A stretch of DNA of 64,000 nucleotides, taken from positions 7,564,001 through 7,628,000 of the forward strand of contig NZ_JAUSZM010000003.1 in assembly GCF_030817655.1 (NCBI RefSeq). Direction: 5' to 3'. The stretch is from Streptomyces sp. V4I2 (GTDB lineage Bacteria > Actinomycetota > Actinomycetes > Streptomycetales > Streptomycetaceae). Shown in pieces: positions 16,117 to 24,386 of this stretch (the stretch's first letter is position 1; each line of letters opens with the position of its first letter). Below the pieces are notes generated by a model. The model had not been told where the DNA came from, did no database searches, and saw only the letters and a list, made by a program, of their open reading frames with translations. The position numbers and the translations under genes were made by a program.

Positions 16117-17333
16117 TGAACGACTCTTCCTGGGGCTCTCCGCCACAAACCGGGCCACCCGCCGGGTACTGGGGGCCCACCGACCAGGGCCCTGCCCAAG
16201 GGGCCGGCCCGGCGGGTCCCACGTACGATGCGCATGACGCGCAGCAGACTCGCCCCATGCCCATCGTGCCCGACGTACCCGCACATGGCGGAGACCAGGA
16301 TGACGACCGGGGGGCCGCTCGGCTGAGTGGCCCCTTGTTCCGCGACGAGACGCCGCAGCCGCCGTACGAGGTACGGCAGTCGCAGCCGTACGACCCGCCG
16401 CAGGCCCCGTCCTACGGCCCTGACGACATGCAGCAGACGCCGTCCTACGGGGCGGTGCCGCAGAATCCGGAGCCCATGCCCGACTCCTCCTCGCAGCCGG
16501 CGTCCGCGCCGCAGAAGAAGAGCGCGGGCCGTGACCTGAGTGCGGCCATAGGGGTCGGCGTCGGGCTGGGCGTGGTGATCGTCGCGTCGCTGTTCGTCGT
16601 CAAGGCCGTGTTCGTCGGGGTCATAGCGGTCGCCGTCGTGGTGGGCCTGTGGGAGCTGACGAGGCGGCTGGAGGAGCGCAAGGGCATCAAGGCGCCCCTG
16701 GTGCCGCTCGCGCTCGGCGGGGCGGCCATGGTGGTCTCAGGTTACGTCCGGGGTGCCGAGGGCGCGTGGGTGGCGATGGCGCTCACCGCGCTGGCCGTTC
16801 TGGTCTGGCGGATGACGGAACCGCCGGAGGGCTATCTCAGGGACGTCACCGCGGGTGTCTTCGCGGCCTTCTACGTCCCGTTCCTGGCCACGTTCGTCGC
16901 CATGATGCTCGCCGCCGACGACGGACACCGGCGCGTGGTGACGTTCCTGCTGCTGACGGTCGTGAGCGACACCGGGGCGTACGCCATCGGCTGGCGCTTC
17001 GGCAAGCACAAGCTCGCTCCGCGCATCAGCCCGGGCAAGACCCGCGAGGGCCTGCTCGGAGCGGTGAGTTTCGCCATGGCGGCGGGCGCGCTGTGCATGC
17101 AGTTCCTGATTGAGGACGGCACCTGGTGGCAGGGGCTGATCCTCGGCTTCGCGGTCGCGGCCAGCGCCACGCTGGGCGACCTCGGCGAGTCGATGATCAA
17201 GCGGGACCTGGGCATCAAGGACATGGGCACGCTGCTGCCGGGGCACGGCGGCATCATGGATCGCTTGGACTCTTTGCTGCCCACGGCTCCGGTGGTGTGG
17301 CTGCTGATGGTGATCTTCGTCGGGTCAGGCTGA
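16116..17333 (+). CDS. cdsA: Phosphatidate cytidylyltransferase CdsA
   Basis: This enzyme makes CDP-diacylglycerol from phosphatidate and CTP, the branch point of phospholipid synthesis. The first 130 or so residues are a Pro/Gln/Tyr-rich cytoplasmic extension absent from most bacterial CdsA. About eight membrane segments follow. The C-terminal signature SMIKRDLGIKDMGTLLPGHG, followed by GIMDRLD, matches the family pattern. The start codon overlaps the frr stop (TGATG), so the two are coupled. Total length is 405 residues against about 285 in E. coli; the difference is the extension. Confidence 0.94.
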   Translation: MNDSSWGSPPQTGPPAGYWGPTDQGPAQGAGPAGPTYDAHDAQQTRPMPIVPDVPAHGGDQDDDRGAARLSGPLFRDETPQPPYEVRQSQPYDPPQAPSYGPDDMQQTPSYGAVPQNPEPMPDSSSQPASAPQKKSAGRDLSAAIGVGVGLGVVIVASLFVVKAVFVGVIAVAVVVGLWELTRRLEERKGIKAPLVPLALGGAAMVVSGYVRGAEGAWVAMALTALAVLVWRMTEPPEGYLRDVTAGVFAAFYVPFLATFVAMMLAADDGHRRVVTFLLLTVVSDTGAYAIGWRFGKHKLAPRISPGKTREGLLGAVSFAMAAGALCMQFLIEDGTWWQGLILGFAVAASATLGDLGESMIKRDLGIKDMGTLLPGHGGIMDRLDSLLPTAPVVWLLMVIFVGSG

Positions 17334-17380
17334 CCGTCGTCGCGTCCGGTCGTGGCCGGTCGTGTCCGGCTGACCGTCGT
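17328..17380. repeat. 13-bp direct repeat spanning the cdsA stop
   Basis: GGCTGACCGTCGT occurs at 17328-17340, where it includes the cdsA stop codon, and again at 17368-17380. The bases between contain two GGTCGTG motifs. It looks like a small local duplication. The remainder of the gap to 17510 holds nothing else I can name. Confidence 0.6.
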
Positions 17381-17510
17381 ACGTCGTTCTCGTGGGGCCC
17401 TCGCTTCGGCGGGGGCTCCTCGGGTTTCCGGGCGATGGCCTCCCCGGCCGGGGAGTGGGACGATTCCGGTGTAAGCCCTCAAATGGGTTCACCCTGGAAG
17501 GAGGGGTGCG

Positions 17511-17960
17511 ATGTCCGCCATCCGAGAAGTGATCGATGTCGACTGCAGCCCCGACGAGGTCTACGCGTATGTCACGGACTCCTCTCACCTGCCCGAGTGG
17601 CAGCTGAGCGCGGTCTCCGCGCAGCGGCTCGACGAGGGTCCGCTGCAGGAGGGCTCCCGGGTCCGGGTCACCCGGCGCATCGGCACCCGTGAGATGCCGA
17701 TGACCGTGGAGTTCACCGAGGTCGTCCCGCCGGTCAGCTGGGGTCTGCACGGCGTCGACGGTCCGGTCAGGCCGAGCGTCCACGGTGAGATCGAGCCGCT
17801 CGACGACGGGCGACGCTCCCGCGTGACGATCGACGTCGACTTCGAGGGCCACGGCCTCGGCAAGGTCCTCGTCCCTCTCGTCGTCCGCCCACAGCTCCGC
17901 AAGGAACTGCCGCGCGACGAGCAACTGCTCAAGGAACAGCTGGAGCACCCGACGGCGTAG
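17511..17960 (+). CDS. SRPBCC-family protein
   Basis: A 149-residue protein of the START/Bet v1-like superfamily, which binds hydrophobic ligands in a helix-grip cavity. It begins MSAIREVIDVDCSPDEVYAYVTDSSHLPEWQLS, the typical first strand and helix. TVEFTEVVPPVSWGLHG and the amphipathic C-terminal helix (VRPQLRKELPRDEQLLKEQLE) follow. AAGGAGG 5 bases or so before the ATG is a strong ribosome binding site. The ligand is unknown. It is a single-gene unit after cdsA. Confidence 0.85.
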   Translation: MSAIREVIDVDCSPDEVYAYVTDSSHLPEWQLSAVSAQRLDEGPLQEGSRVRVTRRIGTREMPMTVEFTEVVPPVSWGLHGVDGPVRPSVHGEIEPLDDGRRSRVTIDVDFEGHGLGKVLVPLVVRPQLRKELPRDEQLLKEQLEHPTA

Positions 17961-17981
17961 CCCGGCTGGTGGGCGGCCCAT

Positions 17982-17987
17982 TAAGGT
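17982..17987 (+). promoter_or_regulatory. -10 element before the 52-residue ORF
   Basis: TAAGGT ends 6 bases before ATG 17994, the usual leaderless layout in this genome. No -35 is evident. Confidence 0.35.
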
Positions 17988-17993
17988 CCGCCC

Positions 17994-18152
17994 ATGGAGC
18001 GGGCGCGGCTGGATGGCGGCGGCAGGTGTCGCGGTGATCTGCCGTGTCAGTGGTGCGGCGCGCTGCTCGACCAGGGCGGCCGGCGCCGGGTGCGGCGCTA
18101 CTGCGGAGGCCGGCCCGGATCAGGTTCTACGTCACTCGGATTGTTCTCGTGA
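17994..18152 (+). CDS. Small Cys-rich zinc-finger-like protein
   Basis: A 52-residue reading frame with a zinc-ribbon-like pattern: CQWCGALLDQ near residues 18-27, then RRRVRRYC at 30-37. The pattern CxxCG...RRRYC opens a recurrent actinobacterial zinc-finger family in which a second CxxC-type pair follows; here that half is missing, and the frame ends GSTSLGLFS. It may be a truncated relic or a very small protein. A -10-like TAAGGT 6 bases before the ATG suggests leaderless expression. Confidence 0.4.
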   Translation: MERARLDGGGRCRGDLPCQWCGALLDQGGRRRVRRYCGGRPGSGSTSLGLFS

Positions 18153-18212
18153 TCACCGACGGCTTCTGAGCCGACCGGGGCATGCGAGTGGATCTGCGAC
18201 ACTGGTACAGCC

Positions 18213-19319
18213 ATGCCTAAGCCCGGAGAACTCACTTTCGTCGCCCCGCGCGGAGCCAAGAAGCCGCCGCGGCACCTCGCCGACCTCACGCCCGCCGAGC
18301 GCAAGGAAGCGGTGGCCGCGGTCGGTGAGAAGCCGTTTCGTGCCAAGCAGCTCTCGCAGCACTACTTCGCGCGGTACGCGCACGACCCGCAGGAGTGGAC
18401 GGACATCCCGGCCGGCTCCCGCGGCCGGCTCCAGGAGGCGCTGCTTCCCGACCTGATGTCGGTCGTCCGGCACCAGTCGACCGACCAGGACACCACCCGC
18501 AAGACGCTGTGGCGGCTGTTCGACGGGACGCTCGTCGAGTCGGTGCTGATGCGCTACCCGGACCGGGTGACCATGTGCATCAGCTCGCAGGCGGGCTGCG
18601 GCATGAACTGCCCGTTCTGCGCGACCGGGCAGGCGGGCCTGGACCGGAACCTGTCCACCGCCGAGATCGTGCACCAGATCGTGGACGGGATGCGCGCGCT
18701 GCGGGACGGCGAGATTCCCGGTGGTCCGGCGCGGCTCAGCAACATCGTTTTTATGGGTATGGGTGAGCCCCTCGCCAACTACAACCGGGTTGTGGGGGCC
18801 ATCCGCCGGCTCACCGACCCCGAGCCGGACGGGCTCGGGCTCTCGCAGCGTGGGATCACCGTCTCGACGGTCGGACTCGTCCCGGCGATCAACCGCTTCA
18901 CCGACGAGGGCTTCAAGTGCCGGCTCGCCATCTCCCTGCACGCCCCCGACGACGAGCTGCGCGACACTCTCGTCCCCGTGAACACGCGGTGGAAGGTGCG
19001 CGAGGTCCTGGACGCCGGCTTCGCGTACACGGAGCGGTCCGGGCGCCGGCTGTCCATCGAGTACGCGCTGATCCGGGACATCAACGACCAGGCGTGGCGC
19101 GGTGACCGGCTCGGGCGGCTGCTCAAGGGCAAGCCCGTGCACGTCAATCTCATTCCGCTGAACCCGACGCCGGGCTCGAAGTGGACCGCCTCCCGTCCCG
19201 AGGACGAGAAGGCGTTCGTCGAGGCCATCGCCGCTCATGGTGTGCCGGTCACCGTCCGGGACACCCGTGGACAGGAGATCGACGGGGCGTGTGGTCAGCT
19301 CGCCGCGACCGAGCGGTAG
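18213..19319 (+). CDS. rlmN: 23S rRNA/tRNA adenine-C2 methyltransferase RlmN
   Basis: RlmN is a radical-SAM enzyme that methylates C2 of A2503 in 23S rRNA and A37 in some tRNAs. The 368-residue protein has the cluster motif CGMNCPFC at about residues 129-136. GEPLANYN lies near 188, ISLHAPDDELRD near 236, and the C-terminal catalytic Cys in DGACGQLA near 361. The N-terminal domain (FRAKQLSQHYFARY) binds RNA. All residues for the dual-Cys mechanism are present. It lies just upstream of the thiamine riboswitch but in a separate unit. Confidence 0.96.
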   Translation: MPKPGELTFVAPRGAKKPPRHLADLTPAERKEAVAAVGEKPFRAKQLSQHYFARYAHDPQEWTDIPAGSRGRLQEALLPDLMSVVRHQSTDQDTTRKTLWRLFDGTLVESVLMRYPDRVTMCISSQAGCGMNCPFCATGQAGLDRNLSTAEIVHQIVDGMRALRDGEIPGGPARLSNIVFMGMGEPLANYNRVVGAIRRLTDPEPDGLGLSQRGITVSTVGLVPAINRFTDEGFKCRLAISLHAPDDELRDTLVPVNTRWKVREVLDAGFAYTERSGRRLSIEYALIRDINDQAWRGDRLGRLLKGKPVHVNLIPLNPTPGSKWTASRPEDEKAFVEAIAAHGVPVTVRDTRGQEIDGACGQLAATER

Positions 19320-19349
19320 TGTGACGTCCGTACGTACATCTTCATATTC

Positions 19350-19440
19350 CGACAGGGGAGCGCCACAGCGCTGAGAGTGCGGCACCGGCCGCAGACCCTC
19401 TGAACCTCGCCCAGGTCATTCTGGGTAGGAAGTTCGGTCA
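19350..19440 (+). ncRNA. TPP riboswitch (THI element)
   Basis: The conserved THI-box blocks are in order: ACAGGGGAGC (about 19352), CTGAGAG (19371-19377), GCAGACCCTCTGAACCT (19391-19407) and GGGTAGGAAG (19423-19432). They bind thiamine pyrophosphate. It lies 100 bases before thiB and is followed by a terminator hairpin. High TPP should therefore shut off the transporter genes. Confidence 0.93.
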
Positions 19441-19456
19441 CTACTCGAGCTGTTGC

Positions 19457-19503
19457 GCCCTGCCCGGGAGCTCTCGGACTTTTCCGAGGCGCCCGGGCAG
19501 GGC
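19457..19503 (+). terminator. Expression-platform terminator of the TPP riboswitch
   Basis: GCCCTGCCCGGG (19457-19468) is exactly complementary to 19492-19503. An inner CTCGG/CCGAG stem closes the loop, and GCGTCTCTTCC follows. It does not include the thiB ribosome binding site (AGGAGG 19527-19532), so control is more likely at transcription than translation. Confidence 0.75.
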
Positions 19504-19538
19504 CGCGTCTCTTCCTGGCCACCCCCAGGAGGAATTCT

Positions 19539-20618
19539 GTGAGCATCACCAAGAAGGCCACGGTTGTCGCCGTGGGACTCGGCCTCGTCACGCTCTCCGC
19601 GTGCGGGTCCTCCGACGGCGGGAGCGGCGGCGGGGACTCCAAGACCGTGACCCTCGTCAGCCACGACTCGTGGGCCGTCTCGAAGAACGTCCTCGCGGAC
19701 TTCGAGAAGCAGTCCGGCTACAAGGTCAGGGTCCTCAAGGACGGCGACGCCGGGCAGGCCGTCAACAAGGCGATCCTGACCAAGGACAACCCGCAGGGCG
19801 ACGTCTTCTTCGGCGTCGACAACACCCTGCTGTCCCGGGCCCTCGACAACGGTCTCTTCCAGTCGTACGAGGCGAAGGGCTCCGACCTGGTCCTGCCCGA
19901 GTACCGGGCCGACGAGGACAAGCACCGGGTCACGCCGATCGACACCGGCGACATCTGCGTCAACTACGACAAGGCGTACTTCAGCAAGCACAAGCTGACC
20001 CCGCCCACCTCGTTCGACGACCTGATCAAGCCCGCGTACAAGAACCTCCTCGTCACCGAGAACGCCTCCACCTCCTCGCCGGGACTGGGATTCCTGCTCG
20101 GCACGGCCGCGAAGTACGGCGACGACGGCTGGGCGGACTACTGGAAGAAGCTCAAGGCCAACGGCGTCAAGGTCGTCGACGGCTGGGAGCAGGCCTACAA
20201 CGAGGAGTTCTCCGGCTCCTCCACCGGCAAGAAGACCGGCGCCGACCGGCCGCTCGTCGTCTCCTACGCCTCCTCGCCGCCCGCCGAGGTGATCTACGCC
20301 GACCCGAAGCCGACAACAGCGCCGACCGGCGTCGCCACCGGTACCTGCTTCCGCCAGGTCGAGTACGCGGGTCTGCTGAGCAACGCCTCGAACGCCAAGG
20401 GCGGCAAGGCGCTCCTGGACTTCCTGCTCACGAAGGAGTTCCAGGACGACATGCCGCTGAACATGTTCGTCTACCCGGTGCGGGAGGGCGCGCAGGTGCC
20501 GGCCGAGTTCACGAAGTACGGTCCGCAGGCCAAGGATCCCGAGACCATGGACCCGGCCGAGATCGCCGACAACCGTGACCAGTGGGTCAAGTCGTGGACC
20601 TCGCTCGTACTGAAGTAG
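19539..20618 (+). CDS. thiB: Thiamine ABC transporter substrate-binding lipoprotein
   Basis: This lipoprotein binds thiamine or its phosphates outside the membrane. The 359-residue protein has a lipoprotein signal peptide with lipobox LSAC at Cys 22. It has the ThiB/TbpA family body: TVTLVSHDSWAVSKNVLADFEKQSGYKV, then VFFGVDNTLLSRAL, TPIDTGDICVNYDK and TGTCFRQVEYAGLL. GTG 19539 has AGGAGG six bases upstream. The riboswitch upstream supports thiamine rather than another ligand. Its 3' end overlaps thiP by 37 bases. Confidence 0.93.
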   Translation: MSITKKATVVAVGLGLVTLSACGSSDGGSGGGDSKTVTLVSHDSWAVSKNVLADFEKQSGYKVRVLKDGDAGQAVNKAILTKDNPQGDVFFGVDNTLLSRALDNGLFQSYEAKGSDLVLPEYRADEDKHRVTPIDTGDICVNYDKAYFSKHKLTPPTSFDDLIKPAYKNLLVTENASTSSPGLGFLLGTAAKYGDDGWADYWKKLKANGVKVVDGWEQAYNEEFSGSSTGKKTGADRPLVVSYASSPPAEVIYADPKPTTAPTGVATGTCFRQVEYAGLLSNASNAKGGKALLDFLLTKEFQDDMPLNMFVYPVREGAQVPAEFTKYGPQAKDPETMDPAEIADNRDQWVKSWTSLVLK

Positions 20619-22267
20619 CCCCGCGCAAGGGCCCCGGGAAGAGCGCGGCGGCGCGGCTCGGCCTCATCGCCGTTCCCGTCGCGTTCTTCGCGGTCTTCTT
20701 CGCCTACCCCGTCGCCGCGATCGTCGTCCGCGGACTCAAGGTCGACGGGGTGTGGCACCTCGGCCGGATCGCGGACGTGCTCGGGCAGTCCGACGTCCGG
20801 CACGTGCTGTGGTTCACCACCTGGCAGGCGCTGGCCTCCACCGCGCTCACGCTGCTGATCGCGCTGCCGGGCGCGTATGTCTTCGCCCGCTTCGAGTTCC
20901 CCGGCAAGCAGGTCCTGCGGGCCGTCGTCACCGTCCCCTTCGTGCTGCCGACGGTCGTCGTCGGTACGGCGTTCCTGGCGCTCGTCGGGCGCGGCGGGCT
21001 GTTGGACGAGCTGTGGGGCGTACGCCTCGACACGACCGTGTGGGCGATCCTGCTGGCGCACGTCTTCTTCAACTACGCGGTGGTCGTACGGACCGTCGGC
21101 GGGCTCTGGGGACAGCTGGACCCGCGGCAGGAGGAGGCCGCGCGGATGCTCGGCGCCTCCCGGCTCGCGGCCTGGCGGAAGGTGACGCTGCCCGCGCTCG
21201 CGCCCGCCGTGGCCGCCGCCGCGCTGATGGTGTTCCTCTTCACCTTCACCTCCTTCGGTGTGGTGCAGATCCTCGGCGGGCCGACCTTCTCGACGCTCGA
21301 AGTCGAGATCTACCGGCAGACGTCCGAGATCTTCGACCTGTCCACCGCCGCCGTGCTGACGCTGATCCAGTTCGTGGCGGTGGGTGGGATCCTCGCCCTG
21401 CACGCGTGGACCGTACGGCGGCGGGAGACCGCCCTGCGGCTGGTAGACGCGTCCGTGACCGCACGCCGGCCGCGCGGGGCCGGTCAGTGGGCGCTGCTGG
21501 CCGGCGTCCTCGTCTGTGTCGTCGTCCTGCTTCTGCTGCCGCTCGCCGTCCTGGTGCAGCGGTCCCTCGACGCGCCCGACTTCGCCTACTACCGGGCGCT
21601 GACCAGCGAGGACGGCGGGCTCTTCCTGGTGCCGCCGATCGAGGCGATCGGCAACTCGCTGCAGTACGCCGTCGTGGCCACCGCCATCGCCGTGCTGATC
21701 GGCGGTCTGGCCGCCGTGGCGCTCACCCGCCGGGACGCGGGCCGGTTCGTACGCGGGTTCGACGCGCTGCTGATGCTGCCGCTCGGGGTGTCCGCGGTGA
21801 CCGTCGGGTTCGGGTTCCTGATCGCGCTGGACGAGCCGCCGCTGGACCTGCGGTCCTCGTGGATCCTGGTGCCGCTCGCGCAGGCACTGGTCGGCGTCCC
21901 CTTCGTCGTACGGACCATGCTGCCCGTGCTGCGGGCGGTGGACGTACGGCTGCGGGAGGCGGCCGCCGTGCTGGGGGCGTCGCCCTGGCGGGTGTGGCGG
22001 GAGGTCGATCTGCCGATGGTGCGGCGGGCGCTGCTGATCGCGGCCGGGTTCGCCTTCGCGGTCTCGCTCGGGGAGTTCGGGGCGACGGTGTTCATCGCGC
22101 GGCCCGACAACCCGACCCTGCCGGTCGCCGTGGCGCGGCTGCTCGGGCGGGCCGGGGAACTCAACTACGGCCAGGCGATGGCCCTTTCGACGATTCTGAT
22201 GATCGTGTGCGCGGTGGCGCTGCTGGTGCTCGAGCGGCTGCGGACCGACCGGACCGGGGAGTTCTAG
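20582..22267 (+). CDS. thiP: Thiamine ABC transporter permease
   Basis: A 561-residue double permease of the ThiP/FbpB type, with two homologous halves of about six membrane segments each. Each half has an EAA loop: EEAARMLGASRLAAWRKVTLP near residue 180 and REAAAVLGASPWRVWREVDLP near 458. These loops dock with the ATPase ThiQ. The GTG at 20582 lies inside thiB; a second GTG 12 bases later is an alternative. It is cotranscribed with thiB and thiQ under the riboswitch. Confidence 0.92.
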   Translation: MGQVVDLARTEVAPRKGPGKSAAARLGLIAVPVAFFAVFFAYPVAAIVVRGLKVDGVWHLGRIADVLGQSDVRHVLWFTTWQALASTALTLLIALPGAYVFARFEFPGKQVLRAVVTVPFVLPTVVVGTAFLALVGRGGLLDELWGVRLDTTVWAILLAHVFFNYAVVVRTVGGLWGQLDPRQEEAARMLGASRLAAWRKVTLPALAPAVAAAALMVFLFTFTSFGVVQILGGPTFSTLEVEIYRQTSEIFDLSTAAVLTLIQFVAVGGILALHAWTVRRRETALRLVDASVTARRPRGAGQWALLAGVLVCVVVLLLLPLAVLVQRSLDAPDFAYYRALTSEDGGLFLVPPIEAIGNSLQYAVVATAIAVLIGGLAAVALTRRDAGRFVRGFDALLMLPLGVSAVTVGFGFLIALDEPPLDLRSSWILVPLAQALVGVPFVVRTMLPVLRAVDVRLREAAAVLGASPWRVWREVDLPMVRRALLIAAGFAFAVSLGEFGATVFIARPDNPTLPVAVARLLGRAGELNYGQAMALSTILMIVCAVALLVLERLRTDRTGEF

Positions 22268-22320
22268 ATGCCGGAGAGTTCTCGATCGCCGAGGAGTTCT
22301 GGATTGCCGGGAGGCTCTGG

Positions 22321-23343
22321 ATGCTGCTGAGCCTTGAGGACGCGACCGTACGGTTCGGAGGGCGGGCCGTGCTGGACGGGGTCGGCCTCGGTGTCGCCGA
22401 GCACGAGATCGTGTGCGTGCTCGGGCCCAGCGGCAGCGGGAAGTCGACGCTGCTGCGGGCGGTGGCCGGGCTCCAGCCCCTGGACAGCGGGCGGGTGTTG
22501 CTCGACGGGCGGGACCAGGCGGGCGTGCCCGCGCACAAGCGGGGGGTCGGGCTGATGTTCCAGGACCATCAGCTCTTCCCGCAGCGGGACGTGGGCGGCA
22601 ATGTCGGGTTCGGGCTGCGGATGCACGGGGCGGCCAAGGAGCTACAGGGCGAGCGGGTGCGGGAGCTGCTCGACCTGGTCGGGCTTCCGGGGGCCGGGCA
22701 TCGGGCCGTCGCCTCGCTGTCCGGGGGTGAGCAGCAGCGGGTGGCGCTGGCGCGAGCCCTGGCGCCCCGGCCGCGGCTGCTGATGCTGGACGAGCCGCTC
22801 GGGCAGCTCGACCGGTCACTGCGGGAGCGGCTGGTCGTCGAACTGCGGGAGCTGTTCGGGCGGTTGGGAACGACTGTGCTCGCGGTGACGCATGACCAGG
22901 GCGAGGCCTTCGCGCTCGCCGACCGGGTCGTGGTGATGCGGGACGGGCGGATCGCCCAGTCCGGTACGCCCCTTGAGGTGTGGCAGCGGCCGGCGGACGA
23001 GTTCGTGGCCCGTTTCCTCGGCTTCGAGAACGTGGTCGAGGGCAGTGTCGCGGGGGAGGCCGCGGACACGGCCTGGGGCAAGGTGCCGGTCCCTGCGGGG
23101 GCTGCGCAGGGGGTGCGTTCTGTGTTGGTGCGGCCGGCGGGGGTGCGGCTGGTGGGGGCGGACGAGGGGCTGCGGTGCGTGGTGGTCGCGCGGACGTTCA
23201 AGGGCACGCATGTCGCTGTGCGGTTGCAGCCGGAGGAGGGTGCGCCTCGGTTGGAGGCGGCTTGTGCGTTGCGGGTGGCGCCGGGGGTGGGGGATGTGGT
23301 GGGGGTGGAGTTCGACGCGGAGGAGATTGTCGTGCTCGGTTGA
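22321..23343 (+). CDS. thiQ: Thiamine ABC transporter ATP-binding protein
   Basis: The 340-residue ATPase energises the ThiBP system. Walker A is GPSGSGKST, the Q-loop is FQDHQLFPQRDV, the signature is LSGGEQQRV, Walker B is LLMLDEP and the H-loop is VTHDQ. After residue 230 there is a regulatory C-terminal extension (LGFENVVEGSVAGEA to the end), longer than in E. coli ThiQ. ATG 22321 is preceded by GGGAGG, and the frame is open far upstream. The start lies 54 bases after thiP. Confidence 0.93.
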   Translation: MLLSLEDATVRFGGRAVLDGVGLGVAEHEIVCVLGPSGSGKSTLLRAVAGLQPLDSGRVLLDGRDQAGVPAHKRGVGLMFQDHQLFPQRDVGGNVGFGLRMHGAAKELQGERVRELLDLVGLPGAGHRAVASLSGGEQQRVALARALAPRPRLLMLDEPLGQLDRSLRERLVVELRELFGRLGTTVLAVTHDQGEAFALADRVVVMRDGRIAQSGTPLEVWQRPADEFVARFLGFENVVEGSVAGEAADTAWGKVPVPAGAAQGVRSVLVRPAGVRLVGADEGLRCVVVARTFKGTHVAVRLQPEEGAPRLEAACALRVAPGVGDVVGVEFDAEEIVVLG

Positions 23344-23432
23344 TCGGCGGGGCGATGTCCCGCGTCTGTGCGTTGTGGGGTGCCCGGCGTCGGGGTCGGC
23401 GTCGGGTGGGTTCGCTCACCGGCGCTGGCCGG

Positions 23433-23484
23433 GTGCCGCTCTCGGTAGGTCGGGAGCCGCCCCAGCGGCACGACTGCCCGCAGC
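23433..23484. repeat. Dispersed GC-rich repeat, copy 2
   Basis: GTGCCGCT (23433-23440) and AGCGGCAC (23464-23471), with the flank GACTGCCCGCAGCT, match copy 1. The loop differs (CTCGGTAGGTCGG). It lies in the convergent gap between thiQ and the LAETG gene. Confidence 0.8.
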
Positions 23485-23496
23485 TAGGTGCGACGG

Positions 23497-23535
23497 CGGT
23501 GGCCCGTCGCCTCTCTGTGAGGGGACGGGCCACCG
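23497..23535 (-). terminator. Terminator between thiQ and the LAETG gene
   Basis: A 12-base stem pairs CGGTGGCCCGTC (23497-23508) with 23524-23535. An inner CCTC/GAGG extends it. It sits 16 bases past the stop of the minus-strand gene and can work for both strands. Confidence 0.75.
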
Positions 23536-23550
23536 TGGTGTGGGGGAGGG

Positions 23551-24240
23551 TCAGCGGCTGTTGCTCGCTCCGCGGCGGCGGAGGCCGAAGAAGACGGCGC
23601 CGCCGCCGATCACGACCAGGGCGGCCGCGATCCCGGCGATGATGCCGGTGTTGGAGTTGGCGCCGGTCTCGGCGAGGTTGGACTCGGCGGCCGCGGGCGA
23701 CGGGGCGCTGCTCGCGGTGTCCGCCGGGGCGGTGCTGCCGCTCTCGGAGGCCGACGGGCTCGGGGTGATGGTCTCCTCGGCCGGGGTCGAGGCGGAGTCC
23801 GACGGCGTCGGGGTGGGCGTCGGCGTCGGGCTGTCCTCGGTCTTGCAGGCCGTCGACGGGGTGGTCAGGTTCGGCTTGATGTCCTCGTCGACGTAGCCCG
23901 CGGCCTTGACGTGGATGCGGTACTCGGCGTTCGGCAGCCAGTCCTCTTCGAAGGTGATCGTGGTGCCTGCGGCCGAGCCCTTGACCACCTGCTGGCCGAC
24001 CTTCTTCACGTCGGCGCCGTTGTTCTCGAGGAACACGGAGACGACGGCCGGGACACCGCCGGCGTCCACGTCGGTGACGGTGATGACGCCCTTGGCGCCG
24101 TCGCACTTGGCTTCAGCGGAGAAATCACTGATGCTGCAGGCAAGCGCGCTGCCGGCGGCACCGAGCGTGAGCGCGGCCGAGGCGGTGGCGACACCGAGGA
24201 TGCGCACGGAACGTGCGACGGTACGGCGAGTTATGGACAC
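23551..24240 (-). CDS. LAETG-anchored cell-surface protein (sortase substrate)
   Basis: A 229-residue exported protein. A signal peptide ends near SALA at residues 31-34. A small beta-type domain of about 90 residues with Cys at 35, 46 and 122 follows. Then comes a Pro/Thr/Ser spacer and the sorting signal LAETG at 189-193, a membrane segment (about 199-217) and an RRRG tail. LAxTG is the motif used by class E sortases of Streptomyces, which fix proteins to the wall. The domain resembles Ig-like modules but I do not recognise a ligand. A near-consensus promoter lies upstream. Confidence 0.88.
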   Translation of the reverse strand: MSITRRTVARSVRILGVATASAALTLGAAGSALACSISDFSAEAKCDGAKGVITVTDVDAGGVPAVVSVFLENNGADVKKVGQQVVKGSAAGTTITFEEDWLPNAEYRIHVKAAGYVDEDIKPNLTTPSTACKTEDSPTPTPTPTPSDSASTPAEETITPSPSASESGSTAPADTASSAPSPAAAESNLAETGANSNTGIIAGIAAALVVIGGGAVFFGLRRRGASNSR

Positions 24241-24320
24241 GTTTGTCCTTCACGAGTTAAGCAACTGCGGGGGGTTGGTGGGATGTTGATGGATACCAGC
24301 ATCCCCAAGAGGCTCACAGG

Positions 24321-24348
24321 TCTATAAGCGCTGCATAAGAAGTGTCAA
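24321..24348 (-). promoter_or_regulatory. Consensus sigma-70 promoter of the LAETG gene
   Basis: On the minus strand, TTGACA (24348-24343), a 16-base spacer and TATAGA (24326-24321) give an almost perfect vegetative promoter. It lies about 80 bases before the start codon. This is the best -35/-10 pair seen in the window and predicts strong constitutive expression. Confidence 0.8.
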
Positions 24349-24386
24349 CGCATATGCAGGCTACAAGCGGTTGCTTTACCGTCTGT

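Noticed and set aside
19457..19503. Hairpin after the TPP element as a translational switch
   Set aside because: The thiB ribosome binding site (19527-19532) lies outside both arms, so a terminator is the better explanation.
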